Shown here piece after piece: positions 1 to 8,144 of a stretch of 11,266 nt of DNA. The DNA lies in contig JAKLIU010000035.1 in assembly GCA_022709445.1 (NCBI GenBank), positions 1-11,266 of the forward strand. Reading direction: 5' to 3'. The notes beneath the pieces are model-generated. The model worked only from the letters and a program-made list of their open reading frames with translations, made no database searches and was not told where the DNA came from. Every line of letters begins with the position of its first letter. Positions within the stretch are counted from its first letter, which is position 1. The position numbers and the translations under genes were made by a program. This stretch comes from Spirochaetota bacterium (GTDB lineage: Bacteria > Spirochaetota > Spirochaetia > Treponematales > UBA12059).

Positions 1-1
1 G

Positions 2-721
2 CCCAGCGACTACCGCAACCGTGATTCCGTGGGCGGCAGGCACGTGGCCGCGCTGATCCTGTGGAACCGCTCCACCCTGCTGGAACGTGCCTCGCGCTGG
101 GCCGAGGCCCTGGCCCTGAGCGCGGACGCCTACGCCTGGCTGGGGACCGACGAGGCCAGGCGCCACCTGGCGGAGCGGGCCCACAACTACGCCGCCCTGT
201 TCATCAACACGCGCCGCTGGGACGAAGCCCTGGAGCTGTTCGGCCGGCTGGAGTCGGCCTACGGCGAGCTGGGGGACATCCCGCTCCTGGCCAGGCAGGC
301 CGCCGTGGGCAGGCTGGCCGACCGCCTGCCCGGACTGGAATCGGCCGAGGCCCTGGCCGGCATTGCCGAGGCGATGGACTCCGGCCTCCTGTCGGAGGAG
401 GACCGCCGCTCCATGTACGGCTACGTGCTTTCGAGGCAGGCGGCCGCTGTGGCGGCCGCGGACGGCTGGCTGGCGGCCTGGCGGCTCCTGCAGGAAGCCA
501 GCGACGCCGAACCGGATTTCGGGGAACTGGCCAGGCTGGCGGCCAACGCCCGGGCCAACTACGTGGCCGAGACCCACAACCGCTTCGCGGCCCTCTACAA
601 CGCCCGCCGCTTCGCTGAGGCCCTGGCCATCATGCAGGAGGCCCTCCTGGTCCTGCCCGGGGACAGGACCTTCCTGAAGGACGCGGAGCTGGCGGGCAAG
701 GCCATCGCCCAGGGAGGCTGA
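2..721 (+). CDS. TPR-containing protein, C-terminal part (5' end outside window)
   Basis: The reading frame is open from the left edge to the TGA at 719-721, giving 239 visible residues; the true start lies upstream, so the GTG at 29 should not be taken as the start. The protein is almost wholly helical. At least two stretches fit the tetratricopeptide repeat pattern: one around AHNYAALFINTRRWDEALELF (positions about 178-240) and one near the C-terminus around FAALYNARRFAEALAIMQEAL (about 583-645). Both have the Ala/Gly-Tyr-aromatic spacing typical of TPR helix pairs, and the region between them is degenerate helical repeat. TPR domains are protein-protein scaffolds; no catalytic motif, signal peptide or membrane segment is visible in this part. 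The upstream domain is unknown. The gene ends convergently against the giant gene. Confidence is high that it is real coding sequence and moderate for the TPR label. Confidence 0.8.
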   Translation, partial: PSDYRNRDSVGGRHVAALILWNRSTLLERASRWAEALALSADAYAWLGTDEARRHLAERAHNYAALFINTRRWDEALELFGRLESAYGELGDIPLLARQAAVGRLADRLPGLESAEALAGIAEAMDSGLLSEEDRRSMYGYVLSRQAAAVAAADGWLAAWRLLQEASDAEPDFGELARLAANARANYVAETHNRFAALYNARRFAEALAIMQEALLVLPGDRTFLKDAELAGKAIAQGG

Positions 722-756
722 GGTCATCCGCCCGGCCGGGAAGCGACCAGGCGATG

Positions 757-785
757 AAAAAGGCCGTCCGCATTCGCGGACGGCC
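757..785 (-). terminator. Intrinsic terminator of the giant surface-protein gene
   Basis: A perfect 10-bp GC-rich stem (762-771 with 776-785) closes a 4-base loop. On the minus strand it is followed at once by five T (757-761 on the plus strand are A). It lies 28 bases after the TGA at 814-816. The other side of the hairpin has no T tract, so it should act on leftward transcripts and only weakly, if at all, on the rightward TPR gene. Confidence 0.88.
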
Positions 786-813
786 CGTCGTCATGAACGT
801 TCCGGACGCAGGC

Positions 814-3800
814 TCAGAACAGCCCCAGCCTCACGCCTATGGCGAAGTTCGGCCGTATGAACTCGGACAGGCTGGTGGATGCCTCCGACGGTATGAACAC
901 GAGGCCCCCTTCCAGGTAGAGCGCCACGCTCTTCAGGAAGGTGGAGTCGAAGGTGAACTTGGCGAACTCCCACTGCCCCACCACCGCGGACAGGATCATG
1001 TACTTGCCGTCGGGCGGCGAGAGAATCAGCGCCAGGTCGGTGTTCTGGCTGAAGTAGGTGAAGGCCGCCCCCATGGCGAAGGACATGGAGAAGAAGTCCC
1101 AGTCCGGGCCCAGGTAGTAGCCGAACGGTATGTAGGCCAGGTTGGCCAGCATCTTGAGGCCCATCACCCAGCCGCCGAAGCGCGAGAGCTCCGCGGGAGG
1201 CGTGTCGGGCAGGGCTATGCCGAAGAGGTTTTCCCAGGTGGGCATGGCGTCGAAGCCCTGGCCCAGCCCCACCTGCAGCTTGACGTTGTCCTCGAAGAAC
1301 GACAGGCCCAGGCCCAGCTCGAAGCGGGTCGCGCCCAGGATGTGGGTGTCCAGGAAGGAGCCCTGGATGAAGCCCGGGACCTCGTAGGACGCCTTGTCGC
1401 CGGTGCGCACGACCACCTCAACCGAGGCCAGGCCGTTCTCGTCGAAGGCGGTGCCTTCTATCACGATGACGCCGTTGAAGCGGCCGTTCTCCGAGGGGCG
1501 CACCAGGGCCACCTCGGGATTCCTGGTGTCCACGGTGAAGATGCGCTTGCGCGTGGCCGTCTCGCCGTTGGCGAAGGTGACGCGGACCAGGAGGCGGAGC
1601 TCGCCGTTGGGGTACTCCTGGGTCTCCAGGCGGTATCTGAATTCCCCGGTGCCCTTGGCTTCCTCGAAGCTGCGCCCGTTGTCGCGGCTGACCTCCACCT
1701 TGACCGGGGTGCGGTCCTTGAGGAGCTCCTGGTACGCGGCCCAGGCCGCCTTGTCTGCCTTGTCGGCGACCGGCGTGTCCCAGCCGGCCTGGCCGGACAG
1801 GTAGGGCCTGCCCGTGACGAAGTCGCCGGTCGAGAATCCGGTGATGTCCACCCAGGGCCCGGCGACCGAGTACGCTATCCTCCGCGGCTCCGAGACTATG
1901 GCCGCGCCGGAGGCGTTCACCGCCTCCACCCTGAACTCCAGGGTGCCGTCCGCGACGCTCGCCGGATCCACCGGCAGGGAGAAGTAGCCCTCGCCGTCCA
2001 GGTCCACCGTGGCGAAGGGCTGGCCGCCCAGGAACACGGAGGCCTTCTCCGGCAGCACGGTCGACACGATGCGCCCGTCCAGGGTGAAGCGGCCCGACAG
2101 GATCTCCCCGTGGGCCGGGAAGATGATCTCGGCCAGGTCGGCCTTCTCCAGGGCGCGCAGCACGATGTTGCGCGACTGGTAGGAGCGGTTGTCCGCCCGG
2201 TCGGCCGCGGTGAGCCTGAGGTTGTACCAGCCGGGCTTGAGGGCCGACACGTCGACGACCCGGCTGAAGACCTGGGCCACGGTCAGCCGCACGGTCATCG
2301 CCGCGCTCTCCGCGCCTATCTGGGTGATCTCCAGCGTGAGGCTCTCCACCACGATGGCGTCCGAGACGCGGCCGCCTATGGTCAGGCTGCGGGTGAACTC
2401 GTCGCCGTCCGACGGGCCGGTGATCTCCAGCACGGGGGCGGTGTTGTCCACCGATATGAGGCCGGCCGCGAAGCCGGGGGTGTCGTAGCCGTCCACCAGC
2501 TTGACGTACACGCTGTGCACGCCGTCCTCGAGGAGCCGGGTATCCAGGCGGTAGCTCCAGCTGGTGGTGCCCGTCGCCTTGTTGTAGGTGTTGCCGTTGT
2601 CGAAGGAAATCCAGACTTCCTTGATCCCGTTGGCGTCGGAGGCCTCGCCCTTGAGGTCGATGACGCCGCGGTTGGTGACGCTGACGTCGGGCGCCAGCAG
2701 CCTGCCCACGGGTTCCTCCCGGCTGACGCGGAACGAGCGGGAGGCCGTCTCGCCCCGGACGCCGTTGAGGTCGACCGCGAAGGCCTCGAAGAGGTGCTCG
2801 TTGTCTGCCGTGTCCAGGAGCCTGAAACCGACGGAGAACGAGTTCGCGCCCGCGACCGAGGTCCACTCGCCCCCGTCGACGCGGTACTGGATCTCCTTGA
2901 CGCCGTCGTCGTCGAAAGCCATGCCGGACACGGTGAAGTCGGCGCGCATGACGTCGTTCTCCACCGGTATCTGCATCTGCACGCGCGGCTTGTCCGCCTC
3001 TATGTCCACGGCGAAGGCCGGGGCATCGGGGGCCAGGGGCGACCAGGTGAGCTGGTTGCCCGCCTTGTCGGTGAAGCGGAAGGCCATGGCCTCGGGGCCC
3101 TTGGACAGGGCGGCCAGGTCCACCAGCCGCCCGAAGGCCAGCCTGCCCAGGTGGGCGGGAGGGAGGGCGTCCTTGCCCGCGGCCCAGGCCTCGCCGGCGC
3201 CGCGCGGCGCGAAGGGCAGGTCCTCCCAGGCGGTCCCGTCGGGCGAGAACTCCACCCTGGCCAGGTCGCCCGCGTCGTCGGACTGGCCGCCCAGGTACAC
3301 GGTGCCGTTCACCAGGTCCTCCGCGGAGGGGGACGCCAGGCGGGCCACCGGCGCGGTGCCGTCCTTCCAGAACGGGACGGCGGTGACTGTTTCCCTGCCG
3401 GCCCGGTCGCGGGCCCGCACCAGGAACTCGTAGGCGCCGTCCTCGGCGGGCAGGTCCAGGGCGGCCCCGAAGGGGAAGGGCGTCGCGGCTGCCCCGGGGC
3501 TTCCCGGGGAGCCGGCGGCGGGGGCCGACGCGGTGAAGGCGGTCCAGCTCGCGCCGCCGTCCAGGGACCAGGCCAGCTCGGCCAGGCCGTTGGCGTCTAT
3601 GGCGCTGCCCGAGACCGTGAGCCGGTTCCTCTGCCAGGAAGAGGCGGCGGGCCCGGCGAGCGTCAGCTCCGGCCCGGCCGCGTCCACCCGCCAGGTGACC
3701 GGGCGCGAGTCGAAGCTGTCCCCGTCCACGGTGCGTACCCTGACCACCGCGGGGGCGGACATGCCCTCCGAAGCGGCCGTCGCGAGGATCATGCCGTCCT

Positions 3801-6800
3801 GGAAGGACAGCTCCATGAACGGGACAGCCGGCACGAAGGCCAGGGACTGTATGGGCCTGCCGTTCCACAGGGCGCCCAGGGTTTCCCCGGGAGCCAGGAG
3901 CAGGATGCCGTCGGCGTCGATGCGGGAGTCTGCCAGGTAGACGCCCTCGGCGTCCGTCGACTCCCCGGCGGGCATGGGGGCGACCCGCCAGAAAGCGGCC
4001 TTCCATGCGCCCGACAGTCCCAGGGAATCCTGGATGCGCAGGCTGACCGTGAAGCGCTCGTACGGGAGGGTCTGGGGAAGCGGGACGGTGATGGGCCAGG
4101 AACCGTCCTCGGAGGCCTTGGAGGCCAGGGCTGGCTTGGCCCAGGCGCCGTCGTTGATGCGGTACTCCACGGAAGCCAGGCCGTTGGGTGCGCTCGCCAC
4201 CCCCGTGAGCGCGGTGGTCCCGTCGATGACCACCAGGGATCCGGTGGCCACGGCGTCGGAGCCGTCCTTGCCGACCGATACCGAGCGAAGCTCGACCCGG
4301 GGAGCCTCCCCGAGGCGGGTGAACGATGCGCTCACCCGGGCGGACGGCCGGCTGGCCGTGTCGACGGCCGTCAACAGGGCCATGCGCGCGCCGGGAGCGG
4401 TGGCGCCCGGGTCGAGCGAATAGAGCGGACCGGGACCTTCCGCCCCGACGGCCCTGCCGTCCAGGGAGAGGGACACCGATGCCACGGCGTCGTCGTCCTG
4501 GGCGTACACGAAGACGGTGCCGTCGGAAGAGCGCCTGGAACCGTCCAGCGGGGTCACGAAACGGGCCAGCGGGGCGTCCGCGGCGGTATCGTGGACGATG
4601 GCGACGCTGGCCTGCCCGGCGTTGCCCGAGCCGTCCACCGCGCGCACCGTCAGCGTGCCGCCTCCCTTGGCCGGTATGTCGAAGGCCCGTGCCCCGTCGC
4701 CGGTGCCGGGGGCCAGCTCGAACTCGCCCTTGGCCCCGCCGTACTCCCAGGACAGGGAGCGGATGCCCTTGAGGTCGGAGGCGCGGGCCACCAGGGTGAA
4801 CGAGCCGGGGACGGACCCCTTGGGCTCCAGGAGCTCCACGACCGGCGCCGTGCCGTCGTAGTCCAGTTCCAGCTTGGTGAAGGCGTCGCCCGAGGCCGCG
4901 TCCCGGACCATCACCCACAGGGTGGCCGGCCCGTCCGCCCTGGCGGGCAGCTTGAGCGTGGCCTCCCAGGCCCCGGAGGTCTTGTTGAGCTTGATGGGCA
5001 GGGGCGTGACGATGGAGTCCGGGGAGAAACCGTAGAGGGCCACCGGGGTCTTGGGATCCGGGTTGAGGCCCGTGAAGGAAGCGTTCAGGGTGACGATGCC
5101 GACGGCGCGGATCGGCCTGGAGGCCGGCGCGGGGAACAGGGCCGGGTCGGCTGCGGACGCGAAGGGAGCCGCCCAGAAGAGGGCGCCCGTGGCGTCCGAA
5201 CCGGTCCAGGCGGCGGCCGGGCCAGACTCGGGCTTGGCCTCCACATTGCCCTTGAGGGCGTCGAGGGCCGGCGGGGAGGACAGGGCGGCCGCCTTGTCCA
5301 GGCCATCCAGGAGGTCCAGGCTGGCCGTGTTGCCGGCCTTGTCGGTCACTCGCAGGACCAGGGCGCCGGCCCGGGGATCGGCCTCGAAGGACAGGGTCGG
5401 TGCCCATGCCAGTTCCTCGAACACGCCGGCGCGGCCGAGCTCGACCTTGGCGACGCTCCACGATGGTTCGCCGGCGCTGACCGCGAAGAGTCGCCGCCCG
5501 CCGCCCGCGTCCCCCGCCTTGGGCAGGAGCCGCGCCGGCTGGGGAGGCAGCGCGTCGACCATGAAGGCCGTGGACGCGAAAGACTGGTTTCCGGCCCCGT
5601 CGGTGGCCCGCAGCTCCAGGAACACCGGTCCGGAGCGCGAGGAGAGGTCCGCCACGCCGGTCCAGGATGAGCCGGCGGCGGAGAGCGGCGACCACTCGCC
5701 GCCGTCCAGGGAATACTCGACCAGGGCCACCGTGCCGCCGTCCCGGGCGCTGGCGCGGATGGACGCCGGGCCCTTGAGCCAGGCGCCGAAGGCCGGCTCC
5801 GAAAGGGTCAGGGCGGGGGGCTGGGCGTCGGTGCGGAAGGTGAAGGGGCCGGCCTCGAAGATGTGGCCCCTGGAGGTGCGGACGCGCACCAGGGTGGGCG
5901 CCGTGGTTCCCTCGGCCTTGAAGACCACCCGCACCATCGAGCCGTCGAACTCGGCGGCGGCAAGCGGCGTGGACGGTTCCAGCGACACGGAGGCCAGGTC
6001 CTCGCCGGGGAAGGGCGTGATGAAGGCGCCGACGAGGGGCGCGCCGGGGGCCAGCTGGACCGTCCCTTCGGCATCGGCTCCCGCGTCCGCGAAATCCAGG
6101 AGCGGCCCCGTCCTGGGCCGCGAGTAGTTGAGGGCGTACACCGGCGCCGCGAGGGTCGAGGTCGCGCCGAAGGCGTCCGTGGCGGTCACGGTCACGGTCA
6201 GCACGCCGTAGGGCAGGCTGGAAGGGAGCGGCACCGAGAAGGCGACCGCGCCCGGCGTCTTGCCCGCGGGCAGGGTCACGGCCGCCGCGCCGTTGATTGA
6301 ATAGGAGAGAGACGACAGCGGGTTGGCCGCCGTCACGGTGCCGGAGAGCAGGGCCCTGCCCTCCATGGTGGACAGGGCGATGCCGGGCGCGAATGCCCGC
6401 TCGCCGGACGGGTCGACCGCCCGTTCCAGGACCAGCCGGGGCGAGGGCGCCACGTACTCGAAGGGCAGCTCCACCCAGGCGCCGGGCAGGCCGTTCAGGT
6501 CGACGGCCCTGACCGACAGGACGCGCCTGCCGGAGGCCAGGCCGGAGGCCGAGAAGGAGAAGGCTCCGTCGGTCTCGATCGCGGTCGTCTCACCGGCGTC
6601 GACTCGCCATTCGATCCTGGCCACGCCGTCGTCGTCGCGTGCCCCGCCGGCCACCCTGAGGATGCCCTCGACGCGGCCGCCCGGGGCGGGCCTGGCCAGG
6701 CTGACCACGGGCAGGTCGGCGCGCGGCTCGACCGTGCGGGTCACGGCGACCGTCGTGGGATTGCCGGTGACGTCGGTGGCCGTGAAGACGGGAGCCACGC

Positions 6801-7878
6801 GCCCGGCCTGGGCAGGCGCTTCGAAGCTGACGCTGAAGTACGGGTTGCCGGGCAGCAGCTCGACCGATCCGGTCTCCTTGCCGTAGGTCCAGGACAGGGA
6901 AGCCACGCCTATGGTGTCCTTCACCCGGCCCACCACCGTGAACCGTCCGTTGAGGACCTCGGATTCCGCCGGGGACAGGATGGTCAGCTCCGGCTTGGTG
7001 TTGTCCACGAAGTACAGGAACACGGCCATGCCCTCGGAACCGACGCCGTCGACGCTCCGGAACCAGACCACGGACGGTCCGTCCGGCATCTTCCTGGTGT
7101 CCAGGGCCAGGGAGAAGGAGGCGGTGCCGGTCTTCTTGTCCAGGGAGTGCTTGAGCGGAAGCCAGGTGGCGCCGTTGTCGGTGGAGTAGGTCACGGTACG
7201 GAGGCCGTTGGCGTCGTAGACCGTGCCGGACATGGTCAGCCGGCCGGAGACCAGGGTCCCGAAGGCCGGCTGGGCGATCGCGTGCAGGGGCTTGGTGCGG
7301 TCCAGGTGGAAGGGCACCGAGCTCTCCCTGCCCGCCAGCCCGTTGAGGTCCACGCCGCGCGCGTACAGGGTGTGGAGCCCGTCCGCCACGTCCGCGGTTT
7401 TGAGATAGAAGCTCCAGTAGTCCGTGCCCTCGGCCTTGGTCCAGGGCCCGTCGTCCAGGCGCAGCTCGACCGTCGCCACGCCGTCGTCGTCCACGCAGGT
7501 GCCCACCACGTTGAGATCGGCGCCGGCGCGCATGTAGGCCAGGGGATTGGCGATGCGCGCGACCGGAAGGTCCGACTCCGGGTCGATGACTATGTTGAAC
7601 GGCCCTCCGAAGGATACGTTGCCGGCGGAATCCGTGGCGCGGACCAGGATGTTGTACTGGCCGGGCTTGAAGCCCGACACGTCGTACTCGTAGCGCCAGT
7701 TCTCGTCGCCGTCCACCGGGAGGAAGCCGTCCTTGGGCTTGGCGGCGGGTGCCGCGGCGGCCGATGGATCCGGCGCCGGGTCGGTGACCGGCGCGGGATC
7801 GGCGTCCTGCGAGAAAGCCGGGAACAGGACTGCCACTGCGAGAATCGCCAGCACGGCGTATCGGGTCGATCGGTTCAT
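814..7878 (-). CDS. Giant exported multi-Ig-like protein with C-terminal outer-membrane barrel-like domain
   Basis: This gene encodes 2354 residues. I chose the ATG at 7876-7878 because AGGGGGG (7883-7889) lies 4 bases upstream and it begins a clear signal peptide: Arg3/Arg6, a hydrophobic core at 8-19 and an AFS|Q cleavage site after residue 23. An earlier in-frame ATG at 7960-7962 would bury this signal. Residues 25-49 are a Pro/Ala/Asp linker. Residues about 50-2170 hold about 21 beta-sandwich modules with a recurring plan: DxTxP boundary, hydrophobic strand, a GxxxDDDGV or DANGL loop, then DGGxW and RAxDxxGN. This resembles bacterial Ig-like families such as Big_7; family membership is inferred by eye. 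Residues 2171-2354 form alternating amphipathic strands rich in Gly, Tyr and Phe, ending in Phe, as in BamA-inserted outer-membrane proteins. The likely role is a surface or periplasm-spanning structural or adhesion protein. No enzyme motif is seen. It has its own promoter region and terminator, so it is probably monocistronic. Confidence 0.9.
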   Translation of the reverse strand: MNRSTRYAVLAILAVAVLFPAFSQDADPAPVTDPAPDPSAAAAPAAKPKDGFLPVDGDENWRYEYDVSGFKPGQYNILVRATDSAGNVSFGGPFNIVIDPESDLPVARIANPLAYMRAGADLNVVGTCVDDDGVATVELRLDDGPWTKAEGTDYWSFYLKTADVADGLHTLYARGVDLNGLAGRESSVPFHLDRTKPLHAIAQPAFGTLVSGRLTMSGTVYDANGLRTVTYSTDNGATWLPLKHSLDKKTGTASFSLALDTRKMPDGPSVVWFRSVDGVGSEGMAVFLYFVDNTKPELTILSPAESEVLNGRFTVVGRVKDTIGVASLSWTYGKETGSVELLPGNPYFSVSFEAPAQAGRVAPVFTATDVTGNPTTVAVTRTVEPRADLPVVSLARPAPGGRVEGILRVAGGARDDDGVARIEWRVDAGETTAIETDGAFSFSASGLASGRRVLSVRAVDLNGLPGAWVELPFEYVAPSPRLVLERAVDPSGERAFAPGIALSTMEGRALLSGTVTAANPLSSLSYSINGAAAVTLPAGKTPGAVAFSVPLPSSLPYGVLTVTVTATDAFGATSTLAAPVYALNYSRPRTGPLLDFADAGADAEGTVQLAPGAPLVGAFITPFPGEDLASVSLEPSTPLAAAEFDGSMVRVVFKAEGTTAPTLVRVRTSRGHIFEAGPFTFRTDAQPPALTLSEPAFGAWLKGPASIRASARDGGTVALVEYSLDGGEWSPLSAAGSSWTGVADLSSRSGPVFLELRATDGAGNQSFASTAFMVDALPPQPARLLPKAGDAGGGRRLFAVSAGEPSWSVAKVELGRAGVFEELAWAPTLSFEADPRAGALVLRVTDKAGNTASLDLLDGLDKAAALSSPPALDALKGNVEAKPESGPAAAWTGSDATGALFWAAPFASAADPALFPAPASRPIRAVGIVTLNASFTGLNPDPKTPVALYGFSPDSIVTPLPIKLNKTSGAWEATLKLPARADGPATLWVMVRDAASGDAFTKLELDYDGTAPVVELLEPKGSVPGSFTLVARASDLKGIRSLSWEYGGAKGEFELAPGTGDGARAFDIPAKGGGTLTVRAVDGSGNAGQASVAIVHDTAADAPLARFVTPLDGSRRSSDGTVFVYAQDDDAVASVSLSLDGRAVGAEGPGPLYSLDPGATAPGARMALLTAVDTASRPSARVSASFTRLGEAPRVELRSVSVGKDGSDAVATGSLVVIDGTTALTGVASAPNGLASVEYRINDGAWAKPALASKASEDGSWPITVPLPQTLPYERFTVSLRIQDSLGLSGAWKAAFWRVAPMPAGESTDAEGVYLADSRIDADGILLLAPGETLGALWNGRPIQSLAFVPAVPFMELSFQDGMILATAASEGMSAPAVVRVRTVDGDSFDSRPVTWRVDAAGPELTLAGPAASSWQRNRLTVSGSAIDANGLAELAWSLDGGASWTAFTASAPAAGSPGSPGAAATPFPFGAALDLPAEDGAYEFLVRARDRAGRETVTAVPFWKDGTAPVARLASPSAEDLVNGTVYLGGQSDDAGDLARVEFSPDGTAWEDLPFAPRGAGEAWAAGKDALPPAHLGRLAFGRLVDLAALSKGPEAMAFRFTDKAGNQLTWSPLAPDAPAFAVDIEADKPRVQMQIPVENDVMRADFTVSGMAFDDDGVKEIQYRVDGGEWTSVAGANSFSVGFRLLDTADNEHLFEAFAVDLNGVRGETASRSFRVSREEPVGRLLAPDVSVTNRGVIDLKGEASDANGIKEVWISFDNGNTYNKATGTTSWSYRLDTRLLEDGVHSVYVKLVDGYDTPGFAAGLISVDNTAPVLEITGPSDGDEFTRSLTIGGRVSDAIVVESLTLEITQIGAESAAMTVRLTVAQVFSRVVDVSALKPGWYNLRLTAADRADNRSYQSRNIVLRALEKADLAEIIFPAHGEILSGRFTLDGRIVSTVLPEKASVFLGGQPFATVDLDGEGYFSLPVDPASVADGTLEFRVEAVNASGAAIVSEPRRIAYSVAGPWVDITGFSTGDFVTGRPYLSGQAGWDTPVADKADKAAWAAYQELLKDRTPVKVEVSRDNGRSFEEAKGTGEFRYRLETQEYPNGELRLLVRVTFANGETATRKRIFTVDTRNPEVALVRPSENGRFNGVIVIEGTAFDENGLASVEVVVRTGDKASYEVPGFIQGSFLDTHILGATRFELGLGLSFFEDNVKLQVGLGQGFDAMPTWENLFGIALPDTPPAELSRFGGWVMGLKMLANLAYIPFGYYLGPDWDFFSMSFAMGAAFTYFSQNTDLALILSPPDGKYMILSAVVGQWEFAKFTFDSTFLKSVALYLEGGLVFIPSEASTSLSEFIRPNFAIGVRLGLF
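3049..5007 (-). repeat. Internal super-repeat copy 2 (about seven Ig-like modules)
   Basis: This covers residues about 958-1610, the counterpart of copy 1. It keeps the same module order, including the atypical module with the LAPGETLGALW and AVVRVRTVDG strands that lacks the DDDGV loop. It differs by small indels, among them an Ala/Gly/Pro/Ser-rich insert (AAGSPGSPGAAATPFPF) in one module. Boundaries are approximate. Confidence 0.7.
5299..7170 (-). repeat. Internal super-repeat copy 1 (about seven Ig-like modules)
   Basis: This covers residues about 237-860 of the giant protein and aligns in order with copy 2, about 713-750 residues further on. Matched landmarks include TWLPLKHSLDKKTG with TPLPIKLNKTSG, LSWTYG with LSWEYG, LPSSLPYG with LPQTLPYE, GTVQLAPGAPLVGA with GILLLAPGETLGA, APTLVRVRT with APAVVRVRT, and RVTDKAGN with RFTDKAGN. 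The copies are diverged at protein level, so the duplication is old. Boundaries are approximate. Confidence 0.7.
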
Positions 7879-7931
7879 GGTACCCCCCTGGAGCGACGGC
7901 GCGGGGCGGAGTATCGCCCCATCGCAAGTAT

Positions 7932-7971
7932 CGGCAATACCGTACCGGCAGTGCCATGACAAACGGCAATA
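7932..7971. repeat. Three CGGCARTR direct elements (possible operator)
   Basis: CGGCAATA occurs at 7932-7939 and 7964-7971, and CGGCAGTG at 7946-7953. The two exact copies start 32 bases apart, close to three helical turns. The cluster lies between the giant gene's start and the AT-rich core, where a regulator of that gene could bind. Function is inferred from position only. Confidence 0.35.
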
Positions 7972-7995
7972 AATTGGTGATTTTTGATATTTAAT

Positions 7996-8024
7996 AGTAT
8001 ACTGTAATTACGACAATTTTAACG
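7996..8024 (-). promoter_or_regulatory. Candidate promoter for the giant gene
   Basis: On the minus strand, TATACT (8001 to 7996) lies in the AT-rich core about 118 bases before the ATG at 7878. The best -35 at normal spacing is weak (CGTTAA, 17 bases upstream). A rival with a better -35 but poorer -10 is TTGTCA-N17-TATTGC, nearer the gene. The choice is uncertain. Confidence 0.3.
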
Positions 8025-8070
8025 GACATTTTTGTGATTTTCAATGGAGTCACGGCAAGCCAGCCGCAGA

Positions 8071-8099
8071 TTGCGATACAACCGGCCGCCCGCTATACT
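8071..8099 (+). promoter_or_regulatory. Sigma-70-type promoter for the REC/kinase operon
   Basis: TTGCGA (8071-8076) is separated by exactly 17 bases from TATACT (8094-8099). This places a start near 8106 and a leader of about 40 bases before the ATG at 8145. Spacing and the -10 are near consensus; the -35 matches at four of six positions. Confidence 0.6.
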
Positions 8100-8144
8100 T
8101 GAGCGGTCAGGCGCAGCCGGCCGCTTGAGTCCCAAGGAGTTCCG

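Larger units (their letters stand above)
7879..8144. promoter_or_regulatory. Divergent control region with AT-rich core
   Basis: These 266 bases separate the leftward giant gene from the rightward signalling operon. Positions 7961-8040 are about 75% AT by count, against a strongly GC-rich background. The region holds the rightward promoter at 8071-8099 and candidate -10 elements in both directions at 7996-8003. Three CGGCARTR elements lie near the giant gene (7932-7939, 7946-7953, 7964-7971). No RNA gene or convincing small ORF is seen. Confidence 0.7.

Noticed and set aside
29..31. GTG at 29 as the start of the TPR gene
   Set aside because: The frame stays open to the left edge with plausible coding sequence, and no ribosome binding site precedes the GTG. 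The gene is simply cut by the window.
762..785. The hairpin as a bidirectional terminator also serving the TPR gene
   Set aside because: There is no T tract on the plus-strand side; only the minus direction has one.
754..5670. A 1638-codon plus-strand open frame antisense to the giant gene
   Set aside because: It starts inside the terminator hairpin and has no ribosome binding site. Its product is low-complexity Gly/Arg/Val/His/Gln without recognisable domains. GC-rich coding DNA commonly leaves such an antisense frame open.
1418..5695. A 1425-codon minus-strand frame overlapping the giant gene in another phase
   Set aside because: The product is Arg/Gly/Pro-rich with no fold signal, while the overlapping giant frame shows continuous Ig-like modules and a signal peptide.
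7879..7962. In-frame upstream ATG at 7960-7962 as the start of the giant gene
   Set aside because: It would add 28 residues before the signal peptide and has no good ribosome binding site, whereas the ATG at 7878 has AGGGGGG at 4 bases and begins the signal peptide directly.
8098..8129. CTTGAG repeated around the operon leader as a hairpin or riboswitch
   Set aside because: The two copies are direct, not inverted. Only a short GAGCGG/CCGCTT pairing with a wobble is possible, and no known riboswitch core is visible.
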